Shown here in pieces: positions 1 to 8,980 of a stretch of DNA of 64,000 nt. A program made the translations under genes and the position numbers. Below the pieces are notes generated by a model. It was not told where the DNA came from, ran no database searches, and was given only the letters and a program-made list of their open reading frames with translations. Source of the stretch: Myceligenerans salitolerans. Lineage in GTDB: Bacteria; Actinomycetota; Actinomycetes; Actinomycetales; Cellulomonadaceae. How positions within the stretch are numbered: position 1 is the stretch's first letter; each line of letters starts with the position of its first letter. The DNA lies in the NCBI RefSeq assembly GCF_017349295.1, contig NZ_JAFMPK010000047.1, positions 485,295 to 549,294 of the forward strand. Direction: 5' to 3'.

Positions 1-111
1 GACATCGACGCGGGGCGCAGTGGAGGGCACGGGCCGAGGAACGAGGCACACGCCCGCAACGAAGTCCAAGGAGATGGCACGAGCAGCACGGACGCTCGGC
101 CCGGCGGTCCT

Positions 112-531
112 GTGAGCACCCCCCGCGGCGCGCTGGACATGCGCGCGATGTACCCCGACGCCCCCGAGGTGACGGTGATCGACAAGCTCGGCATCGAGTT
201 CACGGAGATCTCCGCGGAGCGGACGGCGGGGCGGATGCCGGTGGAGGGCAACACGCAGCCGGCGGGCCTGCTGCACGGCGGCTCGTCGGCGGTCCTCGCC
301 GAGACGCTGGCGTCGGTGGCGGCCCAGGTGCATGCCGGCGAGGGCCGTCAGGCGGTGGGCCTCGACCTCAACGCGACGCACCATCGCGGCGTCCGCTCGG
401 GCACGGTCACCGGGGTCGCCACGGCGATCCACCGGGGCCGCAGCACGGCGGCCTACGAGGTGGTCATCACGGACGAGGACGGCAGGCGTGTCTGCACGGC
501 GCGCCTCACGTGCATGATCATCGGCGGCTGA
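112..531 (+). CDS. PaaI-type hotdog-fold thioesterase
   Basis: A 139-residue single-domain hotdog protein, the usual length for PaaI/YbgC-like acyl-CoA thioesterases. The HGG motif is at residues 55-57 with the expected acidic residue at E64, so hydrolysis of a small acyl- or aryl-CoA in the cytoplasm is likely; the substrate cannot be told. The start is a GTG that overlaps the stop of a 13-codon ATG frame (74-115). The only good ribosome site (AAGGAG, 68-73) abuts that ATG and is far from the GTG. The frame is also open upstream to base 1, so a start outside the window is possible. In relatives a gene like this sits between polA and pdtaR, and pdtaR is close by here. Family confident, substrate and start unsure. 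Confidence 0.85.
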   Translation: MSTPRGALDMRAMYPDAPEVTVIDKLGIEFTEISAERTAGRMPVEGNTQPAGLLHGGSSAVLAETLASVAAQVHAGEGRQAVGLDLNATHHRGVRSGTVTGVATAIHRGRSTAAYEVVITDEDGRRVCTARLTCMIIGG

Positions 532-570
532 CACCGGGCGCCCGTCCGTGCCCACCCGCCGGGGCGACGG

Positions 571-1230
571 TCAGCCGGGCACGCGCTCCGGGCGTTCCAC
601 GGCCGCCGGGACGGCACGGAGGTCCAGCGGGCCCGACTCCGCGGAGCGGGCGCGGCGGCGCCTGGCGATGAGGTCTTCGAGACCGGCCCGGACGGGGCGG
701 CGCCGGCGCTGGTCGGCCTCCGTCGCGAACGGGCTGTCCTGCGCGAGACGGCGCAGGAGGGTCTGGGTCGGAGCGACCCGGTGCCCGCACGCCGGCCCGA
801 AGCCCAGGCGTGCCAGGAAGCGCTGCACGCCGCGGGTGCCGGCCACGGGCGCGGCGTAGACCTCGTCGCAGTCGTTCTCGATCGCGAGAACGGCCGCGGC
901 ACGCAGGAGCGCGTGCCCGACGCCGCGCCGCCGGGCGTCGGGCGCCACGAACACGGTGTCCAGGTACAGCGCGGGCCGGAGCATGAACAGGTGGGGGCCG
1001 ACGACCCTGCCCAGCACGACGCCCACGATCCGCCCGGCGCGTTCCGCGACGAGTACGTGCCCGTCGACGGCCAGCAGCACGCTGAGCTGTTCCCGGAGGC
1101 GGTCCTGGTCCCCCGCGGTCACCTGGGCACCGGCGGGCGCCTCGTCACGCCCGCGGACCGCGAGCTCCGCGACCGCCTCCAGATCGGCGGGAGCCGCCGA
1201 CCTGACCTCGACTGCCACTCGCTCTCGCAC
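571..1230 (-). CDS. GNAT family N-acetyltransferase
   Basis: About 219 residues. The acetyl-CoA binding signature of GNAT enzymes is visible at residues 99-108 (RRRGVG core), preceded by the strand LYLDTVFV and followed by the usual helix and a late FLARLGF motif. A basic, Arg-rich tail of about 60 residues follows the domain and is not part of the fold; its role is unknown. I chose the GTG at 1230 because GGAGG (1239-1243) lies 8 bases upstream; an in-frame GTG at 1254 would add eight residues. The acceptor molecule cannot be predicted. The gene converges on the thioesterase gene with 39 bases between stops. Confidence 0.8.
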   Translation of the reverse strand: MRERVAVEVRSAAPADLEAVAELAVRGRDEAPAGAQVTAGDQDRLREQLSVLLAVDGHVLVAERAGRIVGVVLGRVVGPHLFMLRPALYLDTVFVAPDARRRGVGHALLRAAAVLAIENDCDEVYAAPVAGTRGVQRFLARLGFGPACGHRVAPTQTLLRRLAQDSPFATEADQRRRRPVRAGLEDLIARRRRARSAESGPLDLRAVPAAVERPERVPG

Positions 1231-1388
1231 TGACGCCACCTCCGCAGCTTGCACGCCCCGCGATTCCGGGTCTTCCGCGGGTACCGAACCTCTCTTGGAC
1301 GAGTGTCCGACTCAGCGCACGAGAATAGGCCCCAGGGGCCCCTGCGTCCAAGTCTCGAGGCCACGCCCCCGCACGGCCGCCCGCGGTG

Positions 1389-1407
1389 GGTCCGGCACTG
1401 CCGGACC
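1389..1407 (-). terminator. hairpin after pdtaR
   Basis: GGTCCGGCA and TGCCGGACC form perfect 9-base arms around one base, directly after the pdtaR stop. There is no T-run, so this is a terminator-like hairpin and not a proven terminator. Confidence 0.4.
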
Positions 1408-1409
1408 GC

Positions 1410-2102
1410 TCAGGCGTTGCCCACCTGGTCGATCACGGCGTCGGCAACCTCACGCATCGTCAGCCGGCGGTCCATCGACGTCTTCTGGATCCAGCGGAAC
1501 GACTCCGGCTCCGTCAGACCCATCTTCGTCATGAGCAGGCCCTTCGCGCGGTCGACCCGCTTGCGGGTCTCGAACCGCTCCTTGAGGTCGGTGACCTCGG
1601 CCTCCAGGGCCCCGAGCTGCTGGTAGCGCGAGATGGCGATCTCCACGGACGGGAGCAGGTCGGCCGGCGTGAACGGCTTGACGACGTAGGCCATCGCCCC
1701 GGCGTCACGCGCCCGCTCGACGAGCTCGGTCTGCGAGAACGCCGTCAGCAGGACCACGGGAGCGGCGTGCGCCTTGCCGATCTTCTCGGCCGCCGAGATG
1801 CCGTCCAGCTCGGGCATCTTGACGTCCATCACGACGACGTCGGGCTTGAGCTCGAGCGCCAGGTTCACCGCCGTCTCACCGTCCCCGGCCTCGCCGACGA
1901 CGTCGAAGCCCGCCTCACGCAGCGTCTCCACCACGTCCATGCGGATCAGCGCCTCGTCCTCGGCGACGACGGCACGCCGCGCGGCGCGGGTGGGTGCGGC
2001 CTCCTCGGCCTTCGCCTCCTGGGTCATCGGAGGAAGGTCCAGCTCGACCGTGCCGGTGTCGCCCTCGGTCGCCTCGGTCGTGGGGTTGGTCTCGTCGCTC
2101 AC
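1410..2102 (-). CDS. pdtaR: ANTAR-domain response regulator
   Basis: A 230-residue two-domain regulator: an N-terminal extension of about 43 residues, a receiver domain with acidic pocket E48/D49 and phospho-acceptor D93 in the run VVMDVKMPELDG, a Lys in the YVVKPF motif, then a C-terminal ANTAR domain (KRVDRAKGLLMTKMG). ANTAR proteins bind paired RNA hairpins and relieve transcription termination; PdtaR is the actinobacterial version activated by PdtaS histidine kinase. No kinase is encoded here. The start is a GTG with AGGA nine bases upstream. In related genomes pdtaR lies near pyk, but here 17.5 kb of glycan and sugar-transport genes separates them. Confidence 0.92.
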   Translation of the reverse strand: MSDETNPTTEATEGDTGTVELDLPPMTQEAKAEEAAPTRAARRAVVAEDEALIRMDVVETLREAGFDVVGEAGDGETAVNLALELKPDVVVMDVKMPELDGISAAEKIGKAHAAPVVLLTAFSQTELVERARDAGAMAYVVKPFTPADLLPSVEIAISRYQQLGALEAEVTDLKERFETRKRVDRAKGLLMTKMGLTEPESFRWIQKTSMDRRLTMREVADAVIDQVGNA

Positions 2103-2379
2103 GGGTCACATCCTACTTGTCCGGTCACCATGCGCAGCTTGCCGACCTGCGTCTGCGCGACTTGTTCTTCGTCACTCCGGCATGGTCCACATCGCGGACA
2201 CCGCCCTGACCACCCGACACGGGCACTTGCTGCCAGGCACCCGCTGCCAGGTGAGTCCGTTCCGCGGGAGCCGATCCGTCCGCCACGTGCTGTCCGCCAG
2301 ATGCCATCCCGGGGCCCTGTGAGAACCCGCCGCACCGCCCCATGCTCGTGCCGAACCGTCACAGACCACTGAGGAACCG

Positions 2380-3405
2380 ATGGCAAACGCTCGGCCCGCA
2401 CCACGTGTCTCCGTCGTCATCCCGAACTACAACTACGCCGGCACGCTCCCGCTGTGCCTGGAGTCCGTCCTGGCCCAGACCCACGCCCCCCACGAGGTGA
2501 TCGTCGTCGACGACGCGAGCACCGACGGCTCACGCGAGGTCGCGGCGCGCTACCCCTGCCGCGTCGTCGCGCTGGACCGGAACGGGGGCGTCTCGGCGGC
2601 ACGGAACCGCGGAGTGGCGGAGTCCACCGGCGACGTCGTCTTCTTCGTGGACTCCGACGTCGCCCTCGCACCGGACGCCATCGAGCAGGCGGTGCGGGAA
2701 CTGCGGGCCGACCCGTCGCTGGGCTGCGTCTACGGCGTCGTCGCACCGGAGCCGCTCGTCGACGACGGGATCGTCGAGCGGTACCGGGTGCTTCACGCAC
2801 ATCACTGGCAGGCACGCGCCGTCGGCCGCGTGCACACCGCGATCTTCATGATGGCCGCGATGCCGCGCGCCGTCTTCGACGAGATCGGGCCGTTCGACGA
2901 GAACCTCCGCGACTCGGAGGACGTCGAGTACAGCGAACGGCTCGCCCCCCGCCACGACATCCTGCTCACCGGTGCGATCAGCGGCAGGCACGACGAGGTG
3001 GACCGGCTCGGCCCGCTCCTCGCCGAACAGTTCCGCCGGGCGCAGCTCCTGGTTCCGGTCGCTGCGATCGAGAAGCACAACAAGGGCCGCGGCCTCAAGG
3101 CGAACAGCCCTCTGGGCGCGGGCGCGGCGTGGCTGGCCGCGGTCCTCGCGCTCGGCACGGTACTGAGCCCCTGGTGCGCGGTCGCGGCGCTCCTCCTGGT
3201 CGCCGCGAGCATCGCGGCCGATCCCGGCCTCTACGGCGCCGCCCTGCGTCGCCACGGGCCGCGCTTCGTGCCCGCGTTCACGGCGATCCACTACCTCGTC
3301 CAGGTCACGCTGATCACGGGCGCGATGTCCGGCGCCGTGCGCTGGGTGATCGATCCCTCCTTCGGCCCCGGACCCCGGCGCGACAGCGTCCGGGCAACGC
3401 CGTGA
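2380..3405 (+). CDS. membrane-associated family 2 glycosyltransferase (copy A)
   Basis: A 341-residue GT-A fold enzyme. The N-terminal nucleotide-sugar region shows VVIPNYN (12-18), DDAST (44-48) and the metal-binding DSD (91-93), with a later acidic SED motif. About three hydrophobic segments follow after residue 240, which should anchor it with the catalytic domain in the cytoplasm. It would transfer a sugar from a nucleotide or prenyl-phosphate donor; donor and acceptor are unknown. GAGGA lies five bases before the ATG. It is the first gene of a compact operon; its stop overlaps the next start (GTGA). A clear paralogue with the same layout is at 7964. Confidence 0.88.
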   Translation: MANARPAPRVSVVIPNYNYAGTLPLCLESVLAQTHAPHEVIVVDDASTDGSREVAARYPCRVVALDRNGGVSAARNRGVAESTGDVVFFVDSDVALAPDAIEQAVRELRADPSLGCVYGVVAPEPLVDDGIVERYRVLHAHHWQARAVGRVHTAIFMMAAMPRAVFDEIGPFDENLRDSEDVEYSERLAPRHDILLTGAISGRHDEVDRLGPLLAEQFRRAQLLVPVAAIEKHNKGRGLKANSPLGAGAAWLAAVLALGTVLSPWCAVAALLLVAASIAADPGLYGAALRRHGPRFVPAFTAIHYLVQVTLITGAMSGAVRWVIDPSFGPGPRRDSVRATP

Positions 3406-4427
3406 ACGCCTCCCGGCGCACCCTGGGACGCGCGATCGCCGCGCTGGGAAGACTGGCCGGCCGTCCACCGGTCCGCCGGACCCTCTGGCTGGTCGCCGGT
3501 GGTGTGGTGGCGGCATCGGTCCTGCTCGCGCTCCGTTCCTCGCTCGACGAGGGTGGTCTCACGGTGCTGCGCATGTTCGACTCGGCGGCGATCGCCTGGC
3601 CGCTGGCGGGCGGTCTCGCGGCCAACGTCGTGGGCGTCTACCTGTCCATGCGCGCCTGGCGGGTCTTCGTCGACGGCCCGTCGATCGATCCCCGGTCCAC
3701 CACGCGGATCTTCTACGTGGGGTTCCTCAGCAAGTTCGTCCCCGGCAGGGTGTGGGGCATCCTCGCCCAGATCGAGGTCGGGCGCGCCGCCGGCCTCGAC
3801 GCCCGCAGGATCGTCTCGGCGTTCTTCCTCAGCATGGCCACCGGCCTGCTCGCCGGAGCACTGCTCGGCGTCGCCACCGTGCCGCTCGCGTTCGAGACCT
3901 CGTTCCTCGCCACGGCCCTCGTCGTTGCCGGGACCGTCGGCGCCGTCGTCGTGGTGGCCTGGCCCCGGTCGCTCACCCGCGCCGTGCGACGGGCCGTGAC
4001 GGCGGCCGGCCGGGCCGAGGTGGTCGAGGCCACGCCCGCCGAGGTCCGCACCTCGTTGCTGCTGGCCACGGGTGGCTGGGTGCTGTCCGGCGCACACGTC
4101 GGCCTGCTCTCTCTCGCTGCCGGGGCCGGCACCGGGGCCGCCGTCGTCGCGGGGATCGGCGGATTCGCCGCGGCGACGGTGGCCGGCACCCTCGCCGTCG
4201 TCTTCCCGGACGGCATCGGCGTCCGGGAGGTGGCGCTCACCGCGGTCCTCGCGGCGATCCTGCCGCTCGACGGCGCGATCGCGATCGTGCTCATGAGCCG
4301 GCTGCTCTGCCTGGTCGGCGAGGTGCTGTTGTGCGGCTCCTGGTTGCTGGTCGACCTCGTGCGCAGGCGCCGCGACGCACCCGACGCACCACGCTCGCTC
4401 GCGAGAGCCGGCGCCGGCGAACGATGA
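3402..4427 (+). CDS. flippase-like multi-pass membrane protein (YbhN/UPF0104, LPG synthase TM-type)
   Basis: A 341-residue hydrophobic protein with about eight predicted membrane segments and the short motifs FLSKFVPGRVWG and FPDGIGVREVAL, which resemble the conserved loops of the lysylphosphatidylglycerol synthase transmembrane/UPF0104 family. In glycan clusters such proteins are taken to act as flippases or glycolipid translocation partners. The GTG start sits in a GTGA overlap with the preceding glycosyltransferase, which indicates coupled translation. Next to two GT2 enzymes and a UbiA-like protein it could move a lipid-linked sugar across the membrane; this is inference. Family assignment is good, function uncertain. 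Confidence 0.78.
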   Translation: MNASRRTLGRAIAALGRLAGRPPVRRTLWLVAGGVVAASVLLALRSSLDEGGLTVLRMFDSAAIAWPLAGGLAANVVGVYLSMRAWRVFVDGPSIDPRSTTRIFYVGFLSKFVPGRVWGILAQIEVGRAAGLDARRIVSAFFLSMATGLLAGALLGVATVPLAFETSFLATALVVAGTVGAVVVVAWPRSLTRAVRRAVTAAGRAEVVEATPAEVRTSLLLATGGWVLSGAHVGLLSLAAGAGTGAAVVAGIGGFAAATVAGTLAVVFPDGIGVREVALTAVLAAILPLDGAIAIVLMSRLLCLVGEVLLCGSWLLVDLVRRRRDAPDAPRSLARAGAGER

Positions 4428-4447
4428 CCGCAACGAAAGGACGGACG

Positions 4448-5896
4448 GTGACAGCCACACAGATCACGACCGGTCTGCTGAGCGTGGAGGACGCGGAGCA
4501 GCTCTCGGTCGGCGAGGTGCACGACCTCTACCGCCGGTACGTGAACCGGAGCCAGGTCAAGCTCATGACCTCCCTCGGTTTCGGGCGCGAGCTCGTCGAC
4601 CACGCGGAGGGCTGCTGGATCCACACCCGCGACGGCCGGCGGATCCTCGACTTCACCGGCGGCGTCGGCGTGCTCAACCACGGGCACAACCATCCCCGGA
4701 TCATCGCGGCGCGCCGCAGGTTCCAGGAGCGTTCGCGGATGGAGGTGCACAAGACATACTTCTCCCCCTATATCGCGGCTCTGGGCCACAACTTGGCCGC
4801 CCTCCTGCCGGAGGACCTCACCATGTCGTTCTTCCCCAACTCCGGCGCCGAGGCCGTCGAGGGGGCGGTCAAGCTCGCGTACAAGTACCACGACGGCGAG
4901 CGCGGGACCGTTCTCAGCGCGGACATCGCGTTCCACGGCAAGCTCCTGGGCAGCGGTGGCCTGACCGGCGCCCAGAGCACCTTCACCTTCCCGACGATCC
5001 CCGGGATCGACCACTTCGCGTTCGGCGACCTCGACTCGGTCCGCGAGACCGTCGCCCGCCACCGCCGGGCCGACGGGACGAGCGACGTCTACGCCCTGCT
5101 CGTCGAGCCGTTCTCCGCGACGACGATGCGGGAGTGCTCCGAGGAGTTCCTCCGGGGCGTGCGCGACCTGTGCACGGCCGAGGGCATCGTCCTGATCTTC
5201 GACGAGATCCACTCCGGCTGGGGCAAGACGGGTTCGCTGTTCCACTTCATGAGGTATCCGGGTCTCGTCCCCGACGTGATGACGACCTCCAAGGCGTTCG
5301 GCGGCGGCAAGTCGTCCATCTCCGGGTTCGTCGCGCGGGAGTCGGTGTTCCGGCCCGCCTACGACAACCTCCTGGACGCCCTGCTGCAGTCGACGAGCAC
5401 CACCTACTACGGGTTCGGGGAGGAGGCCGCGACGGCGATCGAGGCCGTCCGCGTCGCGGTCGAGGACGACTACCCGGCCCGTGCCCGCGCGATCGGCGAC
5501 CAGCTCGTCACCGGGCTGCGGCGGATCCAGGACCGTTTCCCCGACCTCGTCGCGGACGTGCAGGGAGCGGGCGCCCTCCAGGGGATCTTCCTCTCCGGCA
5601 GCCCCCGGCTGATCGAGCTGGCGGCGCGGTACGCCCCCGGAGGGCTCAGCCGCGACCCCCTGCTTCCCCACAAGCTGATCACGGCCGCCGTGATCAACAC
5701 GATGTACCAGAAGCACGGCGTGTACCTCTACTACACGCTCAACGGGAAGAGCCCGCTCGTCGCCGCTCCCCCGCTGGTGGCCGGCGAGAGCGAGGTGGCC
5801 TACTTCCTCACCGCGTTCGAGGAGACGCTGGCGCTCGGCATGCCCCAGCTCCTCGCGGCCCTGATCAAGGACAAGGTGTGGTCGCTATGGAACTGA
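4448..5896 (+). CDS. class III PLP-dependent aminotransferase
   Basis: A fold-type I PLP enzyme of about 482 residues. NSGAEAVE (131-138) binds the cofactor phosphate, D252 in FDEIHSGWGKTG pairs with the pyridine nitrogen, and K282 in TTSKAFGGG should form the Schiff base. It resembles diaminobutyrate/omega-amino acid transaminases, but the substrate cannot be fixed by eye. In this operon it may put an amino group on a keto-sugar or make an amino acid substituent. I chose GTG 4448 because AAAGGA is correctly spaced; ATG 4424 overlaps the previous stop as ATGA and would add eight residues. The 3' end overlaps the next gene by 10 bases. Confidence 0.88.
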   Translation: MTATQITTGLLSVEDAEQLSVGEVHDLYRRYVNRSQVKLMTSLGFGRELVDHAEGCWIHTRDGRRILDFTGGVGVLNHGHNHPRIIAARRRFQERSRMEVHKTYFSPYIAALGHNLAALLPEDLTMSFFPNSGAEAVEGAVKLAYKYHDGERGTVLSADIAFHGKLLGSGGLTGAQSTFTFPTIPGIDHFAFGDLDSVRETVARHRRADGTSDVYALLVEPFSATTMRECSEEFLRGVRDLCTAEGIVLIFDEIHSGWGKTGSLFHFMRYPGLVPDVMTTSKAFGGGKSSISGFVARESVFRPAYDNLLDALLQSTSTTYYGFGEEAATAIEAVRVAVEDDYPARARAIGDQLVTGLRRIQDRFPDLVADVQGAGALQGIFLSGSPRLIELAARYAPGGLSRDPLLPHKLITAAVINTMYQKHGVYLYYTLNGKSPLVAAPPLVAGESEVAYFLTAFEETLALGMPQLLAALIKDKVWSLWN

Positions 5897-6945
5897 CCGG
5901 ACGGCACGTCGTGGTCACGGGGTCGTCGGGCATGCTCGGCTCGGCGCTCGTCAGGCGGCTCGCCGCGGAGGGCACCGAGGTGACCGGCCTCGACCGCCGT
6001 CCCGACCCCGACGCGCCCGCCGGGGTGGAGCAGGTGGTCGCGGACGTGCGGGACGAGGAAGCGGTGCTGGCCCACCTGCACGGCGCGGATGCCGTCGTGC
6101 ACTGCGTCGCGGCGCTGCCGAGCTACCCGGCCGACGAGATCCGGACGATCACCGTCGGTGGTACCCGGGCCGTGCTCGGCGCGGCCCGCCGGGCGGGCAC
6201 ACCCCGGTTCGTGCACATCTCCTCGACGGCGGTCTACGGGCTGCCCGTGGTGGTCCCCACGCCGGTGAGCCACCCGCGTGAGCCCGTCGACACCTACAGC
6301 GCGGCCAAGGCCGAGGCCGAGGAGCTCTGCGAGGAGGCGCGGGAGGCCGGCCTGCGGGTGACGATGCTGCGACCCAAGACCTTCGTCGGCCCCGGCCGGA
6401 TGGGTCTTTTCTCGATGCTCTTCGAGTGGGCCGACGAGGGCAGGAACTTCCCCGTCCTCGGCGACGGGAACGTGCGCACCCAGATGCTCGGCATCGACGA
6501 CCTCGTCGAGGCGATCGTCCTGGCGCTGCGGGCCGACGACGAGGTCGCGGCGGGCACCTACAACATCGGCGCGGCGGAGTTCGGCACCATCCGCGAGGAC
6601 TTCCAGGCCGTCCTCGACGCCGCGGGCCACGGCAAGCGGGTCGTGGGCCTGCCGCAGCAGCCCACGGTGGCCGTCCTCAGCGCGCTCGGGAAGGCCGGCG
6701 CGTCGCCCGTCTACGGGCGCCTGATCCACAAGCTGCGGCGCGACAGCTACGTCGACATCAGCGAGAGCGTCACGCGGCTCGGCTTCCGGCCCCGCCAGTC
6801 GAACCGCGACGCGATCCTGGCGACCTTCGACTGGTGGCGGGAGCAGCGGGCGGCCCAGGCGCCGGGAAGCACAACCGGAGGCGGCGTCACCAGCCGGGAC
6901 GCGTGGCGGCAGGGCGCCCTCGCGCTGGCCAAGTTCCTCTTCTAG
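5887..6945 (+). CDS. NAD(P)-dependent extended SDR (epimerase/dehydratase or 3beta-HSD type)
   Basis: A 352-residue extended short-chain dehydrogenase. The Rossmann motif TGSSGMLGSAL is at the N terminus, and the catalytic triad is supplied by the HISSTAVYG serine and the YSAAK tyrosine and lysine. The family includes nucleotide-sugar epimerases, dehydratases and hydroxysteroid-type dehydrogenases. In this operon a sugar or prenyl-linked sugar is the more likely substrate, for example making the keto group that the neighbouring aminotransferase would use. That pairing is inference. The start ATG lies inside the end of the aminotransferase gene. Confidence 0.85.
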   Translation: MELTGRHVVVTGSSGMLGSALVRRLAAEGTEVTGLDRRPDPDAPAGVEQVVADVRDEEAVLAHLHGADAVVHCVAALPSYPADEIRTITVGGTRAVLGAARRAGTPRFVHISSTAVYGLPVVVPTPVSHPREPVDTYSAAKAEAEELCEEAREAGLRVTMLRPKTFVGPGRMGLFSMLFEWADEGRNFPVLGDGNVRTQMLGIDDLVEAIVLALRADDEVAAGTYNIGAAEFGTIREDFQAVLDAAGHGKRVVGLPQQPTVAVLSALGKAGASPVYGRLIHKLRRDSYVDISESVTRLGFRPRQSNRDAILATFDWWREQRAAQAPGSTTGGGVTSRDAWRQGALALAKFLF

Positions 6946-6974
6946 CAGGACCGTCGATCGAGAGGCATCGCACC

Positions 6975-7901
6975 GTGGATGTACTGACCCCAGAAATCCG
7001 TGGACCTCGGACCCCCGACACCGCAGCCACGACAGCACGCGAGAAGGCGGCCGATCTCTGGCGCCTGCTACGACCTCAGCAGTGGGTCAAGAACGTCTTC
7101 GTCGTCCCGATCGGCATGCTCGGCGTCACGGCGTGGGACACCGCCGCCCTGGACCTCGCCTGGGCACTGGCACTGTTCATCGCCGGTTCGTCGGCCGTCT
7201 ACGTGGTCAACGACGTCATCGACCGGGACGCCGACCGTCTGCACCCCCTCAAGCGCTCACGCCCGGTCGCCTCCGGGAGGGTTCCCGTCCCGGCCGCCGT
7301 CGTCCTCGCTGCCGGGCTGCTCGCCGCCGTCGGCCTGCTGATGGCGCTCAGACCGATCACCGATTCCTGGCCCGTCGCGGCATACCTCCTGCTCAACGTG
7401 GGATACAGCTTCGGGCTGAAGCGCATCGCGGTCCTGGACATCGCCATCGTCGCCGGCGGGTTCGCGCTCCGCTACCTCCAGGGGTCGATCGCCGCCGAGG
7501 GCGAGCCCTCCGTGCTCCTGGCCGCCTCCGTCTTCGCGGCGTGCATGATGTTCGCCGCGGGAAAGCGCCGCCACGAGATCGGACTCGCCGACGCCCGGCA
7601 CCGGTCGGCCCTCGCCGGGTACTCCGTGCCGTTCCTGGACCAGCTCATCGGGCTGGCGGCGGTCACGACGCTGCTCACGTACGCCCTCCACGTGAACGAG
7701 ATCTTCTCCGCCGGTGCGTCCGGCGTGTTCGTGCTGCTGTCGGCAGTCCTCGTCGCCGGCCTCGTCGTGCGGTACCTGCAGCTCGTCCTCGTCAAGCGGC
7801 AGGGCGGCGACCCGTCGAAGGACATCGCCTCGGACCGGGTCACGATCGTGGTCGGCATCCTGACCGGTGTCTGCCTCGTGGTCGGCACGGTCCTGCCCTA
7901 G
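6975..7901 (+). CDS. UbiA-family prenyltransferase (decaprenyl-phosphate phosphoribosyltransferase-like)
   Basis: A 308-residue polytopic protein with about nine membrane segments. The signature N79-D80-x-x-D83-x-x-x-D87 (NDVIDRDAD) is the Mg-diphosphate site of UbiA enzymes, and the early motif RPQQWVKN is typical of the branch containing the mycobacterial enzyme that moves phosphoribose from PRPP to decaprenyl phosphate. The protein may therefore make a prenyl-phosphoryl-5-phosphoribose or a related lipid-linked sugar. GTG start with GAGAGG (6960-6965) nine bases upstream. The two EEP-fold hydrolases downstream could remove the phosphate left by such a reaction (inference). Confidence 0.85.
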   Translation: MDVLTPEIRGPRTPDTAATTAREKAADLWRLLRPQQWVKNVFVVPIGMLGVTAWDTAALDLAWALALFIAGSSAVYVVNDVIDRDADRLHPLKRSRPVASGRVPVPAAVVLAAGLLAAVGLLMALRPITDSWPVAAYLLLNVGYSFGLKRIAVLDIAIVAGGFALRYLQGSIAAEGEPSVLLAASVFAACMMFAAGKRRHEIGLADARHRSALAGYSVPFLDQLIGLAAVTTLLTYALHVNEIFSAGASGVFVLLSAVLVAGLVVRYLQLVLVKRQGGDPSKDIASDRVTIVVGILTGVCLVVGTVLP

Positions 7902-7963
7902 CCCGTTCCCGCCCGCCGCCCGCTCGCGTCCGACTGTCAGCAGCACACCGTAAGGAACCAACA

Positions 7964-8980
7964 ATGGGGATTTCAGGTCTGGTCTCGGTCGTCGTGCCGA
8001 ACTACAACACCGGTCCGGCACTGCGTCTGTGCCTGGAGGCACTGCTCGCGCAGACCTACGAGAACATGGAGATCCTGCTCGCCGACGACTGCTCCACCGA
8101 CGACTCCGTGGAGACGGCCCGGGCCCTGGGGGTCACCGTGGTGAGCACGGGGGTCAACAGTGGTGCGGCCACCGCCCGGAACACCGGCGCGGAACACGCG
8201 CGCGGAGAGTTCATCATGTTCATCGACGCGGACGTCGCGATGCGGCCCGACGCCGTCGCCCGTGCCGTCGAGCTCATGCGGGAGAACGGCCGGATCGGTG
8301 CGCTGTGCGGCACCTACGGGCCCGAACCCCTGATCCCGGACGGACCGGTCGAGACCTACCGGTGCCTGCACCAGCACTACTGGTTCACGGAACAGGAGGG
8401 CCGGATCGGCACCGTCCACACGGCCATCCTGATGATCCGGGCCGACGTGTTCCGCGAGGTGGGTCCGTTCAACACGGCCCTGCGGCACACCGAGGACGGC
8501 GACTACGCCGACCGCCTGACGGCCCGGTACGAGTCGCACAGCTCCAACGCGGTCCGCGGAGCGCACGACCACGACGACAGCCTGCGGACCATCTTCCGCA
8601 AGGTGTTCCACCGCACGCGCCTGCACGTGCCCCTGTACCTGCGCCAGGGGAGCCTGCCCGGAGGGTTCGCGACGGGACCGCGTGCGGGGGCCGCGCTGGC
8701 CGCGCTCGGCGCGGTCCTCTGCGTGCCGCTGATCGTGCTGTCCCCGCTGTGGGCGGTCGTCGCGCTCGGGCTGCTTGTCGGCAGCATCCTCGCCGACCGC
8801 GGGCTGTACGCCTTCGTGCTCGACCGGAAGGGCCTCGGTTTCACCCTGTTCTTCGCCGGGGTCCACCACCTCGTCAACTGCGCGATCGCGCTCGCCGGCG
8901 GGATCGGCCTGCTGCAGTGGATCGTCTCGCCCCGGTTCCGGCGCCTCTACGACCGCTCGGGGACGGCGGTCCGGCCATGA
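7964..8980 (+). CDS. membrane-associated family 2 glycosyltransferase (copy B)
   Basis: A 338-residue paralogue of the enzyme at 2380: same VVVPNYN start, DDCSTDDS, DAD metal site, a late HTEDGDY acidic motif and the same set of C-terminal hydrophobic segments that end with a short cytoplasmic tail. TAAGGA precedes the ATG by seven bases. The last bases overlap the next gene as ATGA. Two such enzymes in one operon suggest two successive or alternative sugar additions on the same lipid carrier. Donor and acceptor are unknown. Confidence 0.87.
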   Translation: MGISGLVSVVVPNYNTGPALRLCLEALLAQTYENMEILLADDCSTDDSVETARALGVTVVSTGVNSGAATARNTGAEHARGEFIMFIDADVAMRPDAVARAVELMRENGRIGALCGTYGPEPLIPDGPVETYRCLHQHYWFTEQEGRIGTVHTAILMIRADVFREVGPFNTALRHTEDGDYADRLTARYESHSSNAVRGAHDHDDSLRTIFRKVFHRTRLHVPLYLRQGSLPGGFATGPRAGAALAALGAVLCVPLIVLSPLWAVVALGLLVGSILADRGLYAFVLDRKGLGFTLFFAGVHHLVNCAIALAGGIGLLQWIVSPRFRRLYDRSGTAVRP

